Positions 11,460 to 22,901 of a stretch of 64,000 nt of DNA are shown here, piece by piece (position 1 is the first letter of the stretch; every line of letters begins with the position of its first letter). The stretch covers positions 618,379,000 to 618,442,999 of the forward strand of contig NC_064617.1 in assembly GCF_023898315.1 (NCBI RefSeq), given 5' to 3'. The notes under the pieces are model-generated. The model did no database searches. It saw only the letters and a program-made list of their open reading frames with translations, and was not told the DNA's origin. Origin of the DNA: Schistocerca nitens. Its lineage: Eukaryota > Arthropoda > Insecta > Orthoptera > Acrididae. Position numbers and translations under genes: made by a program.

Positions 11460-12640
11460 GGCAGCCGTGAAGACCTTGCAGCTCAATGCTATGAGTAATA
11501 GAACTGTAAGTGTCATATGCGTTCAAGAACATTACAGTAGGTATGTGCAATTAATATGTTTGCCCCCCGAACAACTCACATAACAGGAGACAGAGAGGCC
11601 GTGGGTGCTATAGCGATAATGGACACCAACTGCCAGAATACAAAATTGTGAAACAGACAAGTTTTAACAGTATAGGTCATCAAGGGTGCAGACACTGACG
11701 TCAGTACATGCCTAGTACTCCCATACAATTCGACCATACACAGACATTATTCTATAGGTAGCAGTTTACTGAAGAAGATCATCACTCCAGCCAACATCAA
11801 TGCCAGATCCACGTTGTGGCATTGTGATCGGACCGAGGTCAGATCGTCAACGACGTCCTAAGTGCGAACAAACTGTACATTATCAACAAAGAAGGGCAAC
11901 AAGCAACACATATAGGTCATGTTGGTGGTAGTAGCAATATAGACATAGCTATTGTTAACCATATAGCTGTAGATAAAGAAATAGATTGGCGTGCGTCTGC
12001 GCATGTAGCGACAAGTGATCATAATGCATTCATCATTGGCAAAAAGACTACAGCACATCACACAAACTCATCAAACAAATGTATGTTAAGCAGAGAAAAT
12101 TGGGATGGGAATCAGAATTACGGAAGAGATAAACTGGTGGAAAACAAAGAGGGAATTGTTGACCTAAGGACATATAAACTTTAGAAAATGTTACGAACTG
12201 CCTACCGAAAATACATACGGACTTTCACCAGCCAGTGTAAGACAGACGCTCCCTGGAGATCCGAGCTGTCTAGACTATGACAGTATATGAAACGCAAGAG
12301 AAGGCTCTACCAGAAGGCAATTACCGCCCGGGACAGACAGATTCGACTAAAAGAATACAGGGACACAAAAACTACATTCAAAACCGTAATAATCACGTCT
12401 AAACGAGAATATTGGGAGCACTCGTCTCAATAAATCTTCAACAGAACACCTGGGGAATATCATACAAACTTATAACTGAGAACATTAAATCGCCTCTTGT
12501 CATGGTTACTCTATGCCAGGATGACGGACTACGACTCGGGGATGTAGACAAACAACACAATATCTTCTCGACTAGCTCCTCCCCGATCATGGTCCACGAA
12601 CAGATACACAAGCACGCGCACGCCTAAGGGAGGCAATATA
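11460..12640 (+). pseudogene. LINE ORF2 endonuclease region, decayed
   Basis: Begins with LQLNAMSNRTVSVICVQEHY (about 11477-11540), the first strand of an apurinic-type endonuclease, with the catalytic Glu region read as QEHY instead of QEPY. Later stretches near 11760-12060 are in changing frames. From 12190 onward a basic region leads to the reverse transcriptase. There is no continuous frame. It is called a pseudogene from order and motif, not from an intact domain. Confidence 0.6.
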
Positions 12641-12699
12641 GAGGGATTACACTACAGAAACCACCACTTGCTCGTTTACGTGAGAGGAGGTCGCGCTAG

Positions 12700-14334
12700 C
12701 AATTGCTGGCCTGAAAAACAAGAAAGCACCAGGATCAGACAATAGCCATTCGGAAACATTGCGCTAGGTTTCACTGCAGGTAACGTCACATATAAAAAAA
12801 TGTAACAAATGATGCCCAAAGGCTGGGACTGGTGCCCCTAGTTTGGAAAACAGCCAGTACAGTAATTATTAAGAAAGCAGCAGATAGGGATCCATCAAGC
12901 CCAAAATAGTATAGACTGATTTGCGTGTTAAATACATTGGCTAAGGTCCATGAGAGGCTTCTATGTAACAGCCTCAAAACGCACGCACCAATTTGGCTTT
13001 AGAGCAGGAAAATCTATTGACGACGCGATAAATCGGGCTTTCAAAATCATGGAATGGACATTACAGAAGTACTCATTTGCGATTCTTATTGACATTGCTG
13101 GTGCCTTTGATAATATTCGGTGGCCAGCAAAGTTCGCACGATTTCGAGAACTACAGGCACCCGCACCCGTGTGCAACAGTCTTCAAGACTATTGCAGGAA
13201 CAGAGCGGTAGAGTGGCAAGAGGAAAACCGCAAGATTGTAAAAAGTATTACCAAAGGATGTCCGAAAGACTCTATCTGCGGACCCATCTTCTAGAATAGC
13301 CCAACTGAACCGATCTTGAATTTAGTCGAGGGAAATGAACGTTCAGAAGGATTAGTTGCATATGCTGACGACCTGTTAGTTGTGATATGAGCCAACAGAA
13401 GAGCAATATTGGAAAACAAGGCCAGTGGTATGCTACACGCAATTCAACAATGGTTCAACCAAAACAAATTACACACAGCAGCACAAAAAACAGCGTCCAT
13501 AATGCTTAAAGGATTACTACAAAAACTCCCAGCAATTAAAATAAACAACACAAACATAAAACATGAAGTAGTAACTAGATACTTTGGGGTTACATATTGA
13601 CGAACGACATAGGTTCAACGAACACATACGACTAATCACAAACATATCCTAAAGTATATTTCACAAACTAGTGGCCTTAAGTTCAACACGATACATAAGA
13701 ATGTATCACTGTACACTTTTCGTACCGAGCTTTGCAGTTAGTACAGGGGCACACTGAATCGGTCTCATCATGAACAGTGTCACCGTTAGGCGCAGGCAGA
13801 GGAGTGCGCTACTGAGACTGTCTGGGCCGTTGGTGCTTAGAATGTACCCGATCGATATAACCATCAGATATCGGGCTACGACATACTGGCTAAAATAGAT
13901 CTGAGAGAATGTTGCAAATCACTGGGCAGCACGTATCAGACAGGAGCCAACCGAAAACTTGGCGCGTGGACACTTGCCAATGAATGGGACCAGAGTGACG
14001 AGGGCCATCGAATCTATTCATTTTTCCCCAATATCAGGGAGCGATTACGGTTGCGTCACGTCAATCCCACTCGAGGCATGCTTCATTTTGTGACTGGACA
14101 TAGTCCTTACATCACGCAGTAGCAGCGCATGTCGCTTCCAGAAAGCAATCGTCGCACGTGCGTGCAAATTGTTTCCCCAGAACACTTTCTTTTGAAATGC
14201 ATTAGATACGGGCACTCACGTAATAACATAGAACACATAACGGAAACAACACTATGCAATACTCAGAGGAGCCCATGTATATGGACAAGTTGAACGGAAT
14301 TGCCAACAACATCTCAAAAGCAGAACGGGACTTA
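12700..14334 (+). pseudogene. LINE ORF2 reverse transcriptase and C-terminus, decayed
   Basis: From 12700 the frame reads GLKNKKAPGSD, an RT entry motif. The stretch 12988-13294 gives QFGFRAGKSIDDAI, then AILIDIAGAFDNIRW (motif A with catalytic Asp), then GCPKDSICGPIF, a degraded motif B where GCPQGS is expected. Motif C, VAYADDLLVVI, lies at about 13352-13390 and keeps both aspartates. The C-terminal part (14065-14215) reads VNPTRGMLHFVTGHSPYIT, then EHFLLKC, the cysteine-rich tail of R1-type ORF2. The reading frame is interrupted at 13292, 13388 and several later stops. Confidence 0.8.
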
Positions 14335-14875
14335 CACGAGGGTTGGAACTTTAATAGTGGAAACTGTTTATTTTCAGCTCGTACAAAATAGACACTTGTT
14401 TCAAAGTTTTAATGACCTTCAAAGTAGTCACCAGCATTGTGTATAACCCGTTGCCAGCGATGTGGAAGTCGTAGGATAGTCTTAGAAGTGCCAGTTGTGT
14501 TGACAGTTCCAGCGGCGCGGTCTATTGCCAGACGAATTTGTAGTAGTTCTGAAGCGAAGGCCGTGAAGTGTTTCCTTCAGTTTAGAAATCGAGCTGAACT
14601 TACGAGGGCTTGAGTCAGGGGAGTGCAGTAGGTGGTATAGCACTTAGCAGCCCAATCAATCAAACAAATCAGTTACAGCTTGCACTGTACGTGGTTGAGT
14701 ATTGTCCTGCAAAATGATGGTCAGGTCCTGCAGAAAGCGTCATCACTTCTGTCTCTATGCTGTTCATATTTGGAAAACAACCTACAAATTTGAAGGTCAG
14801 TAAAACATTGAAACACGTATCTATTTTGTACAAGCTGTAAATAAATAGTTACCTCTATTGAAGTTCCAACCCTCG
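14335..14875 (-). mobile_element. Deleted mariner-like transposon
   Basis: About 40 bp inverted repeats (cgagggttggaacttt at the left, its complement at 14856-14875) lie between TA dinucleotides at 14333-14334 and 14876-14877. On the minus strand the interior reads LQDNTQPRTVQAVTDLFD and then HSPDSSPRKF, the second and third catalytic regions of a mariner transposase, with stops between. The N-terminal half is missing. It is inserted in the C-terminal part of the LINE ORF2. Confidence 0.8.
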
Positions 14876-14929
14876 TACAAGCAGACTCATCAATACAGAA
14901 GGCGCAGAAGACGAAGACAGTCTCATATA

Positions 14930-15581
14930 CCGGGTGATCAAAAAGTCAGTATAAATTTGAAAACTTAATAAACCACGGAATAATGTAGATAGAGAGGTAA
15001 AAATTGACACACATGCTTGGAACGACATGGGGTTTTATTAGAACAAAAAAAAGTATTGCTAGACGCGTGAAAGATCTCTTGCGCGCGTCGTTTGGTGATG
15101 ATCGTGTGCTCAGCCGCCACTTACGTCATGCTTGGCCTCCCAGGTCCCCAAAACTCAGTCCACGCGATTATTGGCTTTGGGGTTACCTGAAGTCGCAAGT
15201 GTATCGTGATCGACCGACATCTCTAGGGATGCTGAAAGACAACATCCGACGCCAATGCCTCACCATAACTCCGGACATGCTTTACAGTGCTGTTCACAAC
15301 ATTATGCCTCGACTACAGTTATTGTTCAGGAATGATGGTGGACATATTGAGCATTTCCTGTAAAGAACATCATCTTTGCTTTTCTTACTTTGTTATGCTA
15401 ATTATTGCTATTCTGATCGGATGAAGCGCCATCTGTCGGACATTTTTTGAACATTTGTATTTTTTTTATTCTAATAAAACCCATGGTATTACAAGCATGT
15501 GTGTCAATTTGTACCTCTCTATCTACATTATTCCGTGATTTATTCAGTTTTCAAATTTATACTGACTTGTTGATCACCCGG
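14930..15581 (+). mobile_element. Internally deleted Tc1/mariner-type element with long TIRs
   Basis: The terminal inverted repeats are about 110 bp (ccgggtgatcaaaaagtcag and its complement), bordered by TA at 14928-14929 and 15582-15583. Between them an ORF (15004-15363, about 119 residues, its first ~20 from the TIR) encodes only a transposase C-terminus: RHAWPPRSPKLSPRDYWLWG, then the family-typical ending GGHIEHFL. The first two catalytic residues are gone, so this is a non-autonomous derivative. The two TIRs are nearly identical, which suggests a fairly recent insertion into the LINE. Confidence 0.85.
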
Positions 15582-15589
15582 TACATAGC

Positions 15590-15900
15590 TCCAGTTGCTC
15601 CAGTACTGACGAAGATATGAGTGACACTGACAACAATGACAACACTGACGTAACATAGACACACAAAATACACATAACACAAAGCAGGTGAAACATGCAC
15701 AACTATTCACGCGAACACAAAGACTGCAATTCATGCCTTATTATGGATGAACGTAATTAAAATTAGGAGTAATAGATATTGTTCTAGAATCCACGTTTAA
15801 CCGGTACCAAACATTGTTAAGTAGTTACATAAATGAACACATCATTGTAAATGTAATTATGCGAATGTAACAAAAATTTAATATAAAATAAACAAGCAAA
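15590..15900 (+). pseudogene. LINE ORF2 acidic tail and 3' UTR
   Basis: Directly after the inserted element the frame resumes as SSSCSSTDEDMSDTDNNDNT and stops near 15657, which reads as the tail of ORF2. The A-rich sequence to about 15900 is the likely 3' UTR. The exact 3' end and tail repeat could not be fixed. Confidence 0.45.
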
Positions 15901-16688
15901 ATCAAACAACAGAAACAGATCATGCATATTATGCAATTATCCAAAATCAATGGGTCCATTACTCAAGAAAGTATTTACAAAATTAATAATAGGTTATTCG
16001 TGGCTTGTTATATCTCCTAAAACTACGTAGGAACAGTATATAACTTAATTAAATGAGAATGAGGCAGGATAGTGTTCCTAAGTCACACAGGATTTGTTTA
16101 CTATTTAACGTAATGGTGGCAGTTGTCATGTAATCCCACAAACATCAACTCACACAGCACTGTAACACACAACACCGACATATTTGTTGTAAATGAAACC
16201 GCCTTTTCTCGCTGCACTGTAACGTATTTGTCCCAGGCTCGTTTCTCCTTCTTTTTCTACTCTAAGCCAGCTTCAGTGGGATTTGTAACGACAGTTTTGT
16301 TTTGGTATGTGTTATTTTGTGATTATCAAACTGTTAACGTCGCGTTTTGTTTTATTTTACCAATTTTGTAAATAAACAAAATCTTGCAGGTTATTGACTT
16401 CTGCGTTTCCTCTCATCTGGTCTTAAGGTTGCACTACCACTTCATTTGCGAAACATAAGCACATTTCTGCATTTTGAAATTTTTCTTCACACTGTTCACA
16501 ATGTTTATCTTTACTTTTATGGTGCACTATTACTCTTTTGCCACCAGTTATAGATAGTTGTTCGAAAACGGCGCTTTTAAAGACGCCAGTATTGTGAGTT
16601 CATAATGTGTTTCCTTTTGCTTGTTTATCCACATGTTGCCAACCTAACGAACTATATTTTGTAAACTAACGTCTATTCGTCATGTTTA

Positions 16689-16757
<69 letters not shown>

Positions 16758-17480
16758 TGTGGTGTGTGTATGTATGTGTATGCAGAAGAGAGAGAGCTGA
16801 AGAATGTATATTTTGTGTATGTGTATGTGTCTGTGTGTATAAATGCAGATGCCAAAAACCAAAGTAATTACTTATTTACGAAAAAATACGCGATGATAAC
16901 TGTTTGATAATCTAAAAATAGTACATACCAAAACAAAACTGTATCATTCTAGATCCCACTGAAGATGCCTTAGAGTAAAAAATGGCGAAAGTCGTCTAGG
17001 AGAAAAAATCTACACTGCAGCAAGACAGGCCGTTTCGTTTGTAAAACAAATATTTCTGTGCTTGCTGCGGAGAACGGCCACGCAAACAAACTTGTAACAC
17101 CGATATAAATTAGATTTACATGGACTGAACAAATCAAGTTTTCCCTAAGAGGGATGTTCATATGGATAGTACTAAAATGGGTAGCACCACATGTTGACGC
17201 TGGACTTGAAGTTCAGTACCAAGTCCCCTTCCCGAGGTGGTGTTGGCGAAGGGATACCTATATCTACTCTTTCCTCTCTCATAAATTTATAATTTCCTGC
17301 TTCCAAATTCCCGTATTTTTCTTTGAAAAATAAGTGTAATTGCTGTAAGTAAATAAAGGATAACACCAACGTGCAGACAAAAGAACTCCATGTAGTCTCC
17401 TCTGCGTGGTGCTGCGTGGGCAATAGTGCCCGTGACGTCAACTGCGTAGCACAATTTTTCTGAGCGATTGTGGCCATGGG
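15901..17480. other. No gene; one microsatellite
   Basis: Apart from the dinucleotide array at 16689-16768, I see no coding region or familiar repeat. ORFs across the array are repeat artefacts. Confidence 0.4.
16689..16768. repeat. Compound microsatellite (TC)n(TG)n
   Basis: About ten TC units pass directly into some two dozen TG units, then a degenerate tg/ta tail to about 16850. Confidence 0.97.
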
Positions 17481-17499
17481 TACTGGTTAAGAGGTCTCC

Positions 17500-18121
17500 G
17501 TGAAGCGTTATGGCCTGCTTAAAGTAATAACATACCAGATCCTAGTAGTTAGAGTGTGGTGTAGGCCCCACGATGCTATGGTCCTAAGTTGTCTACAAGG
17601 AACTGCTCACGCTGGTGGTGGCTCTGTAATGGTGTTGCCTGTGTTTACACGGAATGTTCCGAGTCCTCTGGTGCAAATGAACCGATCATTAACAGGAACT
17701 GGTTATGTAGGGCTACTTGGAGGTAATTTGCAGCCGTTCATCGGCTTCATATTTCCAAACAATGACGAAATTTTTATGGATGACAATGTGCCGTGGCACC
17801 AGCTCACAACTGTTCGTGATTGGTTTGAAGAACATTCAGGAGAAGTACAGATCGCCCGACATGAATCCCAATGGAAATTTTTAAGACATAAACGAGAGGT
17901 CAGTTCGTGAAGAAAGTCCTGCATTGGCAACTCCTTCGCAATTTTGGACGGCTATAGGGACAGCATGGCTCATTACTTCTGCAAGAGACCTCGAACGACT
18001 TGTTGAGTCCATGCCACGTCGTGTTGCTGCAGTACGCCGTGCAAATGGAGTGCGACACATCAGTAGGTATCCCATGACTTTTGTCATATCAGTGCATTTT
18101 ATCTTCGTAGTCCTAAAGTAA
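17500..18121 (+). pseudogene. Tc1-like transposase fragment (C-terminal half)
   Basis: The first frame (17500-17910) reads WCRPHDAMVLSCLQGTAHAG, then LNRSLTG-like text, FPNNDEIFMDDNVPWHQ (second catalytic Asp) and WFEEHSGEVQ. A frame change near 17900 leads into a second frame (17924-18121): FWTAIGTAWL, then VESMPRRVAAVRRANG, the usual Tc1 C-terminus. The sequence atgacttttgtcatatcagt near 18076 looks like the 3' terminal repeat and matches the Tc1 end near 6964. The N-terminal half is absent. Confidence 0.8.
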
Positions 18122-18129
18122 TATGTACG

Positions 18130-18785
18130 TCGTCGTCTTCCATACAGCGACTTACATTTGAATTTACAAAGCATCTCTGTAAAACAAACATGTTAATCGA
18201 ATCTACCGGTAAAAAATCTAGCAGCATGCTTCTGAAATCCTTTAATATGATCTAGTGGGGATGCCAAACACTTGACCAGTGATCAAGAATGGGTCACACA
18301 AGTGTGGTGTTGTGGTCTCCCTTACACATGAACCACACGTCCCTAAAATTCCCCCAACAAACGGAAGTCGACCATTCAGCTTCCCTACTCTCATCAACTG
18401 TCCCCACCCACCCCACGCCGCCCCCCTCTTTCCCCCTTTTCTTGTCTAGAGGGTTCCCTATGCAAATTCTCCTATTTCCTAGCAACCATTGTCACATTCG
18501 TTTCAATCCTCTCCTCTTCCATTATTCCCTCCACTTCTTCTTATACCAAACAAGGCTTCAAAAGTGCTAAACTAATCACTATCAATCTAAATGTCTCCAT
18601 TAATTTATTACTATTATTATTACTGATACTCTTAAACTATTGTCAAATATTTCTTTTTATTAATAATGCAAATTATAGTTATTGAGTTCGTAATGTAATA
18701 ACTAATCAGTAACACCATTAATTCCTCCACATTGTATCAACATTGTTAGTAGTGCTGTTGTTATTATTTATTTGTTTATTTAAAT
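18130..18785. other. Probable repeat scraps, unclassified
   Basis: The stretch 18180-18350 has the look of a dispersed grasshopper repeat that I recall only vaguely. The rest is AT-rich with no frame of note. Confidence 0.3.
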
Positions 18786-19924
18786 TGTTTAGACTCGTAG
18801 AGGATCACACAAAGCGAATCACGATCTGCGGTTGCTATTTTTCTTGTCCTTCCTCTAGCTAAGTTTAGCTCGACGTTCTTCCTTCGATTTTCCCGTAGAT
18901 CTTTCGGGTTTTTCTTCTGGTGCTACTTCCCAGCAGTGGATCTTCTGTGTGAAGATTTATCGATCTGCAATGTCTGCGGGTGTGATGTTGGCATTTTTGA
19001 ACTTGTTTGATCCAGAATGTTGTTTTTAGCTTCTGAGAGTATATTGGAATTTTCTTTGTTAATCTGTTGTCATCCAGTCTCATGATGCCTCCATAGAGCC
19101 TCAGTAGTTGTTTGCGGGAGTCTGTTTCAGTGTTGGAATATTTTTCTGTTGTCGTGTTTGAATGTAGTCGATATCCTTCGTCTGTGACCTATGGACCCTG
19201 GATTTTGCGAATGATTTTCCTTTCAACTTTTTTGACGTTGTCGAAATTCCCTTTCTAACTGAGGTTTAGGGTCTCGCTTGCATGCAGTGTTTCGGGTTTG
19301 ATTACAGTCGCATAGTACCGAATTTTTGTTTTGATATTCATGCACCTTTTGTTGTAGTTGTTCCCAGTTTTCACGTATAGTTTTCGCATTTTGACTTACC
19401 GTGCTTCTTGGGCTAATCTTTCTGCTAGTGTGGGTTCGATGATTTCAGCGAAGTATTTAAAGTGATTGAATATGTTTATTGCGCCATATTCTGTGATCAA
19501 ACTTTCTGTTTTGACGTGTTTTGTCGCCATAAATTCAGTTTTTATGAAAGAGATTTGGAGCCCGACTTTTTTGGCTTTGACTTTGAGTACTTCGATCTGA
19601 CCAATTGCTGTTTGTTCATCCAACGAGAGGATCGCGAGACCGTCAGCGAAGGCTAAACACGTGACACTGATGTTACCGCGTTTTTTCCCTAGTATGATGG
19701 GTGTCCAGCTTGTTTGATTTTTCAGTTCCTTTTCCCATTCTTTGATGACATTATCGAGAACGATGTTGAAGAGTAGTGGGGAGAGTCCGTCGCCCTGTCG
19801 GACGCCGATTTTTATGAGGAAAGGTTGGGAGATTTCTCCGCTTAACTTGACTTTGGAAGTTGTGTCGGCTATGGTTTGTTGGATGAGTCGTGTTTTCGGG
19901 TCAAGATTGCTTTCTTCGAATATA

Positions 19925-22901
19925 CAGGGTGTCCCAGCTATCTTGTCCACCCAAAATATCTCTGGAACAATAACAGCTATTGGAAAACGACTTTCACCGG
20001 TATCAATGTAGGGCTGGGGCCCATGAATGTACATAATTGGAAACATTCTAAAACGAAAGCATATGTGTTTTTTAACACAAACTTATGTTTTTTTAAATGG
20101 ACATCCTATATTTTTTCTTCAGCAATCCATAGCATCACAAAGCACATACACAATGGCGTTGATTGCATCGCAATATTCCCATTACATCCCGAGACATTGA
20201 GACGCGAAGTTGACGCTTGAAACACCCGACATGCGCTGCTAGCGCACGTCCTGAAGCTCAGGTGTGAACCCCATGCTGCCCGTAATCGCGATGTGATTGA
20301 CATGTGTAATGACACCTCCATACTTATCAAGAGGTCCGAAACGAATAATACGGTCTGCTGCCATCAACTCTCACAAGCACATAATGGTTTCCCTCTTGCA
20401 CGTTTTACGCATCTACGTACACAATATGAACCAGTACCGATCGGTGTACACCCGTCAGGTTGTCTTATTTATCCTGCACACCCAAAATAAGGTTTATCTA
20501 ATGCGTTATATGACCCATTGTGCCTGTCGCTTAGGGCCTGGCTCTACCTAGTCAAGTGTCCAACGTAGTTCCCACTACTGCCACAGTTACCACTTCGCCT
20601 TGTTTATGATTTGCGACCCATGCAAACTCCTGTACTCCACCACCCTCCGAGCATCCCATTTGGTGTTGCATTGGCGTGCAGTACACCGCTTGCCAGTGTA
20701 GTCGTGCATCAGAGTAATCTAGTGACGGCACGGAGGTAGTACACATTGTGAATAAACGTTGTGTTGTGGAACTTACACTGTACAGTATAATGTACACACA
20801 TGAAGATATGGTAGAAATGCTGCTGATCTATGGAGAATGTACGTTGACGGGAAATACGTTATGAGATTGCTTGTTTGTTGATAGTACTGTTAGCGAACAT
20901 TATGATTATTAAGTTAATATGTCTGTTTTCTACCCTACTCTACATACCTGTACTGTACCCTGTTGTAGGTGGACGAAATGCTGTTCAGGCAGAACGACTG
21001 TACAGAAGACGATTCCCTGAGAAGCCATCGCCTTCGCGCCGGATGTTTGGTCGTCTCACATCTCGTCAACGTGAAACGGGAAGCTTAAATTCAAGACCTC
21101 GACATCGTCCTAGAGCACGCACAGATGAACGTGCTGAAGTTTCTGTGCTGGCTACCATAGCTGTGAATCCTCAAATCAGCACACGTCAAATTGAACGTGA
21201 AGTTGGTGTGTCGAAATCAAGTGCAAAGCGTATTCTTAAACGTCATAAATTTCATCCTTACCATGGTCATTTACACCAGGATTTTCATGGAAATGACTTC
21301 CGCAATGGGGTAACATTTTGTCGGTGGGCCCAGCAAAATCCAATTTTTTCTGCAGATGTTCTCTTTACCGACGAGGCATCATTCTCCAACAGAGGAATTG
21401 TCAATATGAGGAATATGCATTATTGGTCCGCAGACAATCCAAAATGGCTCCGTCAGGTAGAGCATCAACGTCCGTGGAAAGTTAATGTTTGGTGTGGGAT
21501 TGTTGGAGATACCATTATCGGACCTTTCTTTATAAATGGCATCCAAAATGGCAGACAATACTCCAGATTTATACGACACAATCTTCCTGTTCTCTTCGAC
21601 ACTGTACCTCTGCACCGGAGAATGGTCATGTGGTATCAGCATGACGGATGCCCTGCACATAACGCCTTACGAGCACGACGACTTCTGAACAGCAAGTTCC
21701 CTGGTAGGTGGATTGGACGAGGTGGCCCAGTTAGGTGGCCTGCCCGATCTCCGGACCTTACACCGCTGGATTACTTTCTTTGGTGAGCAGTGAAGGATGC
21801 TGTTTACCAACATGAACCAACAACACCAGAGGACATGAAGCAACGCATTATTTATGCTTGTACAGCAATCAAAGAGGAAACAGTAGCATGAAGTAGGGCA
21901 TCCTTCATCCTCAGAGTGACCCTATGTATGCAAGCCAATGGGCATCACTTTGAGCATGAGATGTGAACGCTATGTTTCGTATGTAGTGCTGGTATCACAG
22001 TGGAAGTTTCTACAAAGGGCCATTTTACCTAGTGATGTTAAGAAACATTTGTTTGCAACAATTTGTCATTTAACGCATTAGATAAAAATAACATTGATAA
22101 TTATGTGATAATAAAACTAATTGGTTAAACATGTTTACATTCATCTTCTATGTCCTACCTGAACTTCCCAAATCAAAACATTTTTACCTAAACAACGGTA
22201 AAACTTTTAGTCCACTTGCTCGTTTCACTAAAACCATCAACATGAATTTTACTATTACGAGTGAATGATTAACTGTCACTTGCGCTAGATCTACAGTAAA
22301 GTAAAGTTTTAACGTTGAACGGCAATACCTTTTTAGTAACGGATTAACGATAAGCGAAGTTAACTTTGTGACTAACGTTGCGGTACACAGATATGTTACA
22401 GAACCGCATCACCCCTAGCCTATGGGATAAATACCTGCTGGAATGTACGGCGTTAATGCAGGATGGCAGCAGACCGTATTATTCGTTTCGGACCTCTTGA
22501 TAAGTATGGAAGTGTGATTACGCATGTCAATCACATCGCGATTACGGGCAGCATGGGGTTCACGCCGGAGCCTCAGGACGTGCGCTAGCAGCGCATGTCA
22601 GGTGTTTCAAGCGTCAACTTTGCGTCTTAATATCTCGGGATGTAATGGGAATATTGCGATGCAATCAACGCCATTGTGTATGTGCTTTGTGATGCTATGG
22701 ATTTCTGACGAAAAAATATAGGATGTCCCTTTAATAAAAAATAAGTTGTGTTAAAAAACACATATGCTTTCGTTTTAGAATGTTTCCAATTATGTACATT
22801 CATGGGCCCCAGCCCTACATTGATACCGGTGAAAGTCGTTTTCCAATAGCTGTTATTGTTCCAGAGATATTTTGGGTGGACAAGATAGCTGGGACACCCT
22901 G
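19925..22901 (+). mobile_element. Tc1/mariner-type transposon with ~440 bp inverted repeats
   Basis: Starts cagggtgtcccagctatctt and ends with its complement, with TA at 19923-19924 and 22902-22903. The inverted repeats run to about 20365 on the left and from about 22462 on the right, differing by small indels and substitutions. One transposase gene lies between them. The insertion splits the minus-strand LINE. Its left repeat supplies an in-frame start to a chimeric minus-strand ORF (19396-20046) made of TIR plus RT, which is an accident of insertion and not a gene. Confidence 0.9.
20790..21966 (+). pseudogene. DUF4817-type Tc1/mariner transposase, one intron, two stops
   Basis: Cut-and-paste transposase of the transposon above. 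Exon 1 (20790-20838) reads MYTHEDMVEMLLIYGE. A 130-base intron has a gtacgt donor at 20839 and ends ttgtag at 20968. Exon 2 from 20969 continues CGRNAVQAERLYRRRF, the helix-turn-helix region I know as DUF4817. The catalytic regions are VLFTDEASF, MWYQHDGCPAHN and WPARSPDLTPLDYFLW, a DDD-type triad. Frame-preserving stops at 21784-21786 (TGA right after FLW) and 21889-21891 interrupt the last ~60 codons. The family-like ending GHHFEHEM follows to the natural stop. Otherwise nearly intact. Confidence 0.88.

Larger units (their letters stand above)
8100..15900 (+). mobile_element. Decayed non-LTR retrotransposon, R1/I-like
   Basis: Three ORF-level signals lie in the right order: a gag-like ORF1 with two CCHC knuckles (8458-8880), an endonuclease start (from about 11460) and a reverse transcriptase with C-terminal region (12700-14340). 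After two DNA-transposon insertions, an acidic tail runs to about 15650. The layout and the C-terminal VTGHSPY and EHFLLKC motifs are like the R1/I group. Stops and frameshifts are frequent throughout, so the copy is dead. It hosts the insertions at 8909-10061, 14335-14875 and 14930-15581. The outer limits are estimates. Confidence 0.75.

Noticed and set aside
10065-11470. Open frames as host genes
   Set aside because: They lie in order between the zinc knuckles and endonuclease of the decayed LINE and are best read as remnants of its ORF1 and the start of ORF2.
16682-16907. ORFs rich in Cys-Val or Thr-His over the microsatellite
   Set aside because: Pure translation of (TG)n and (TC)n.
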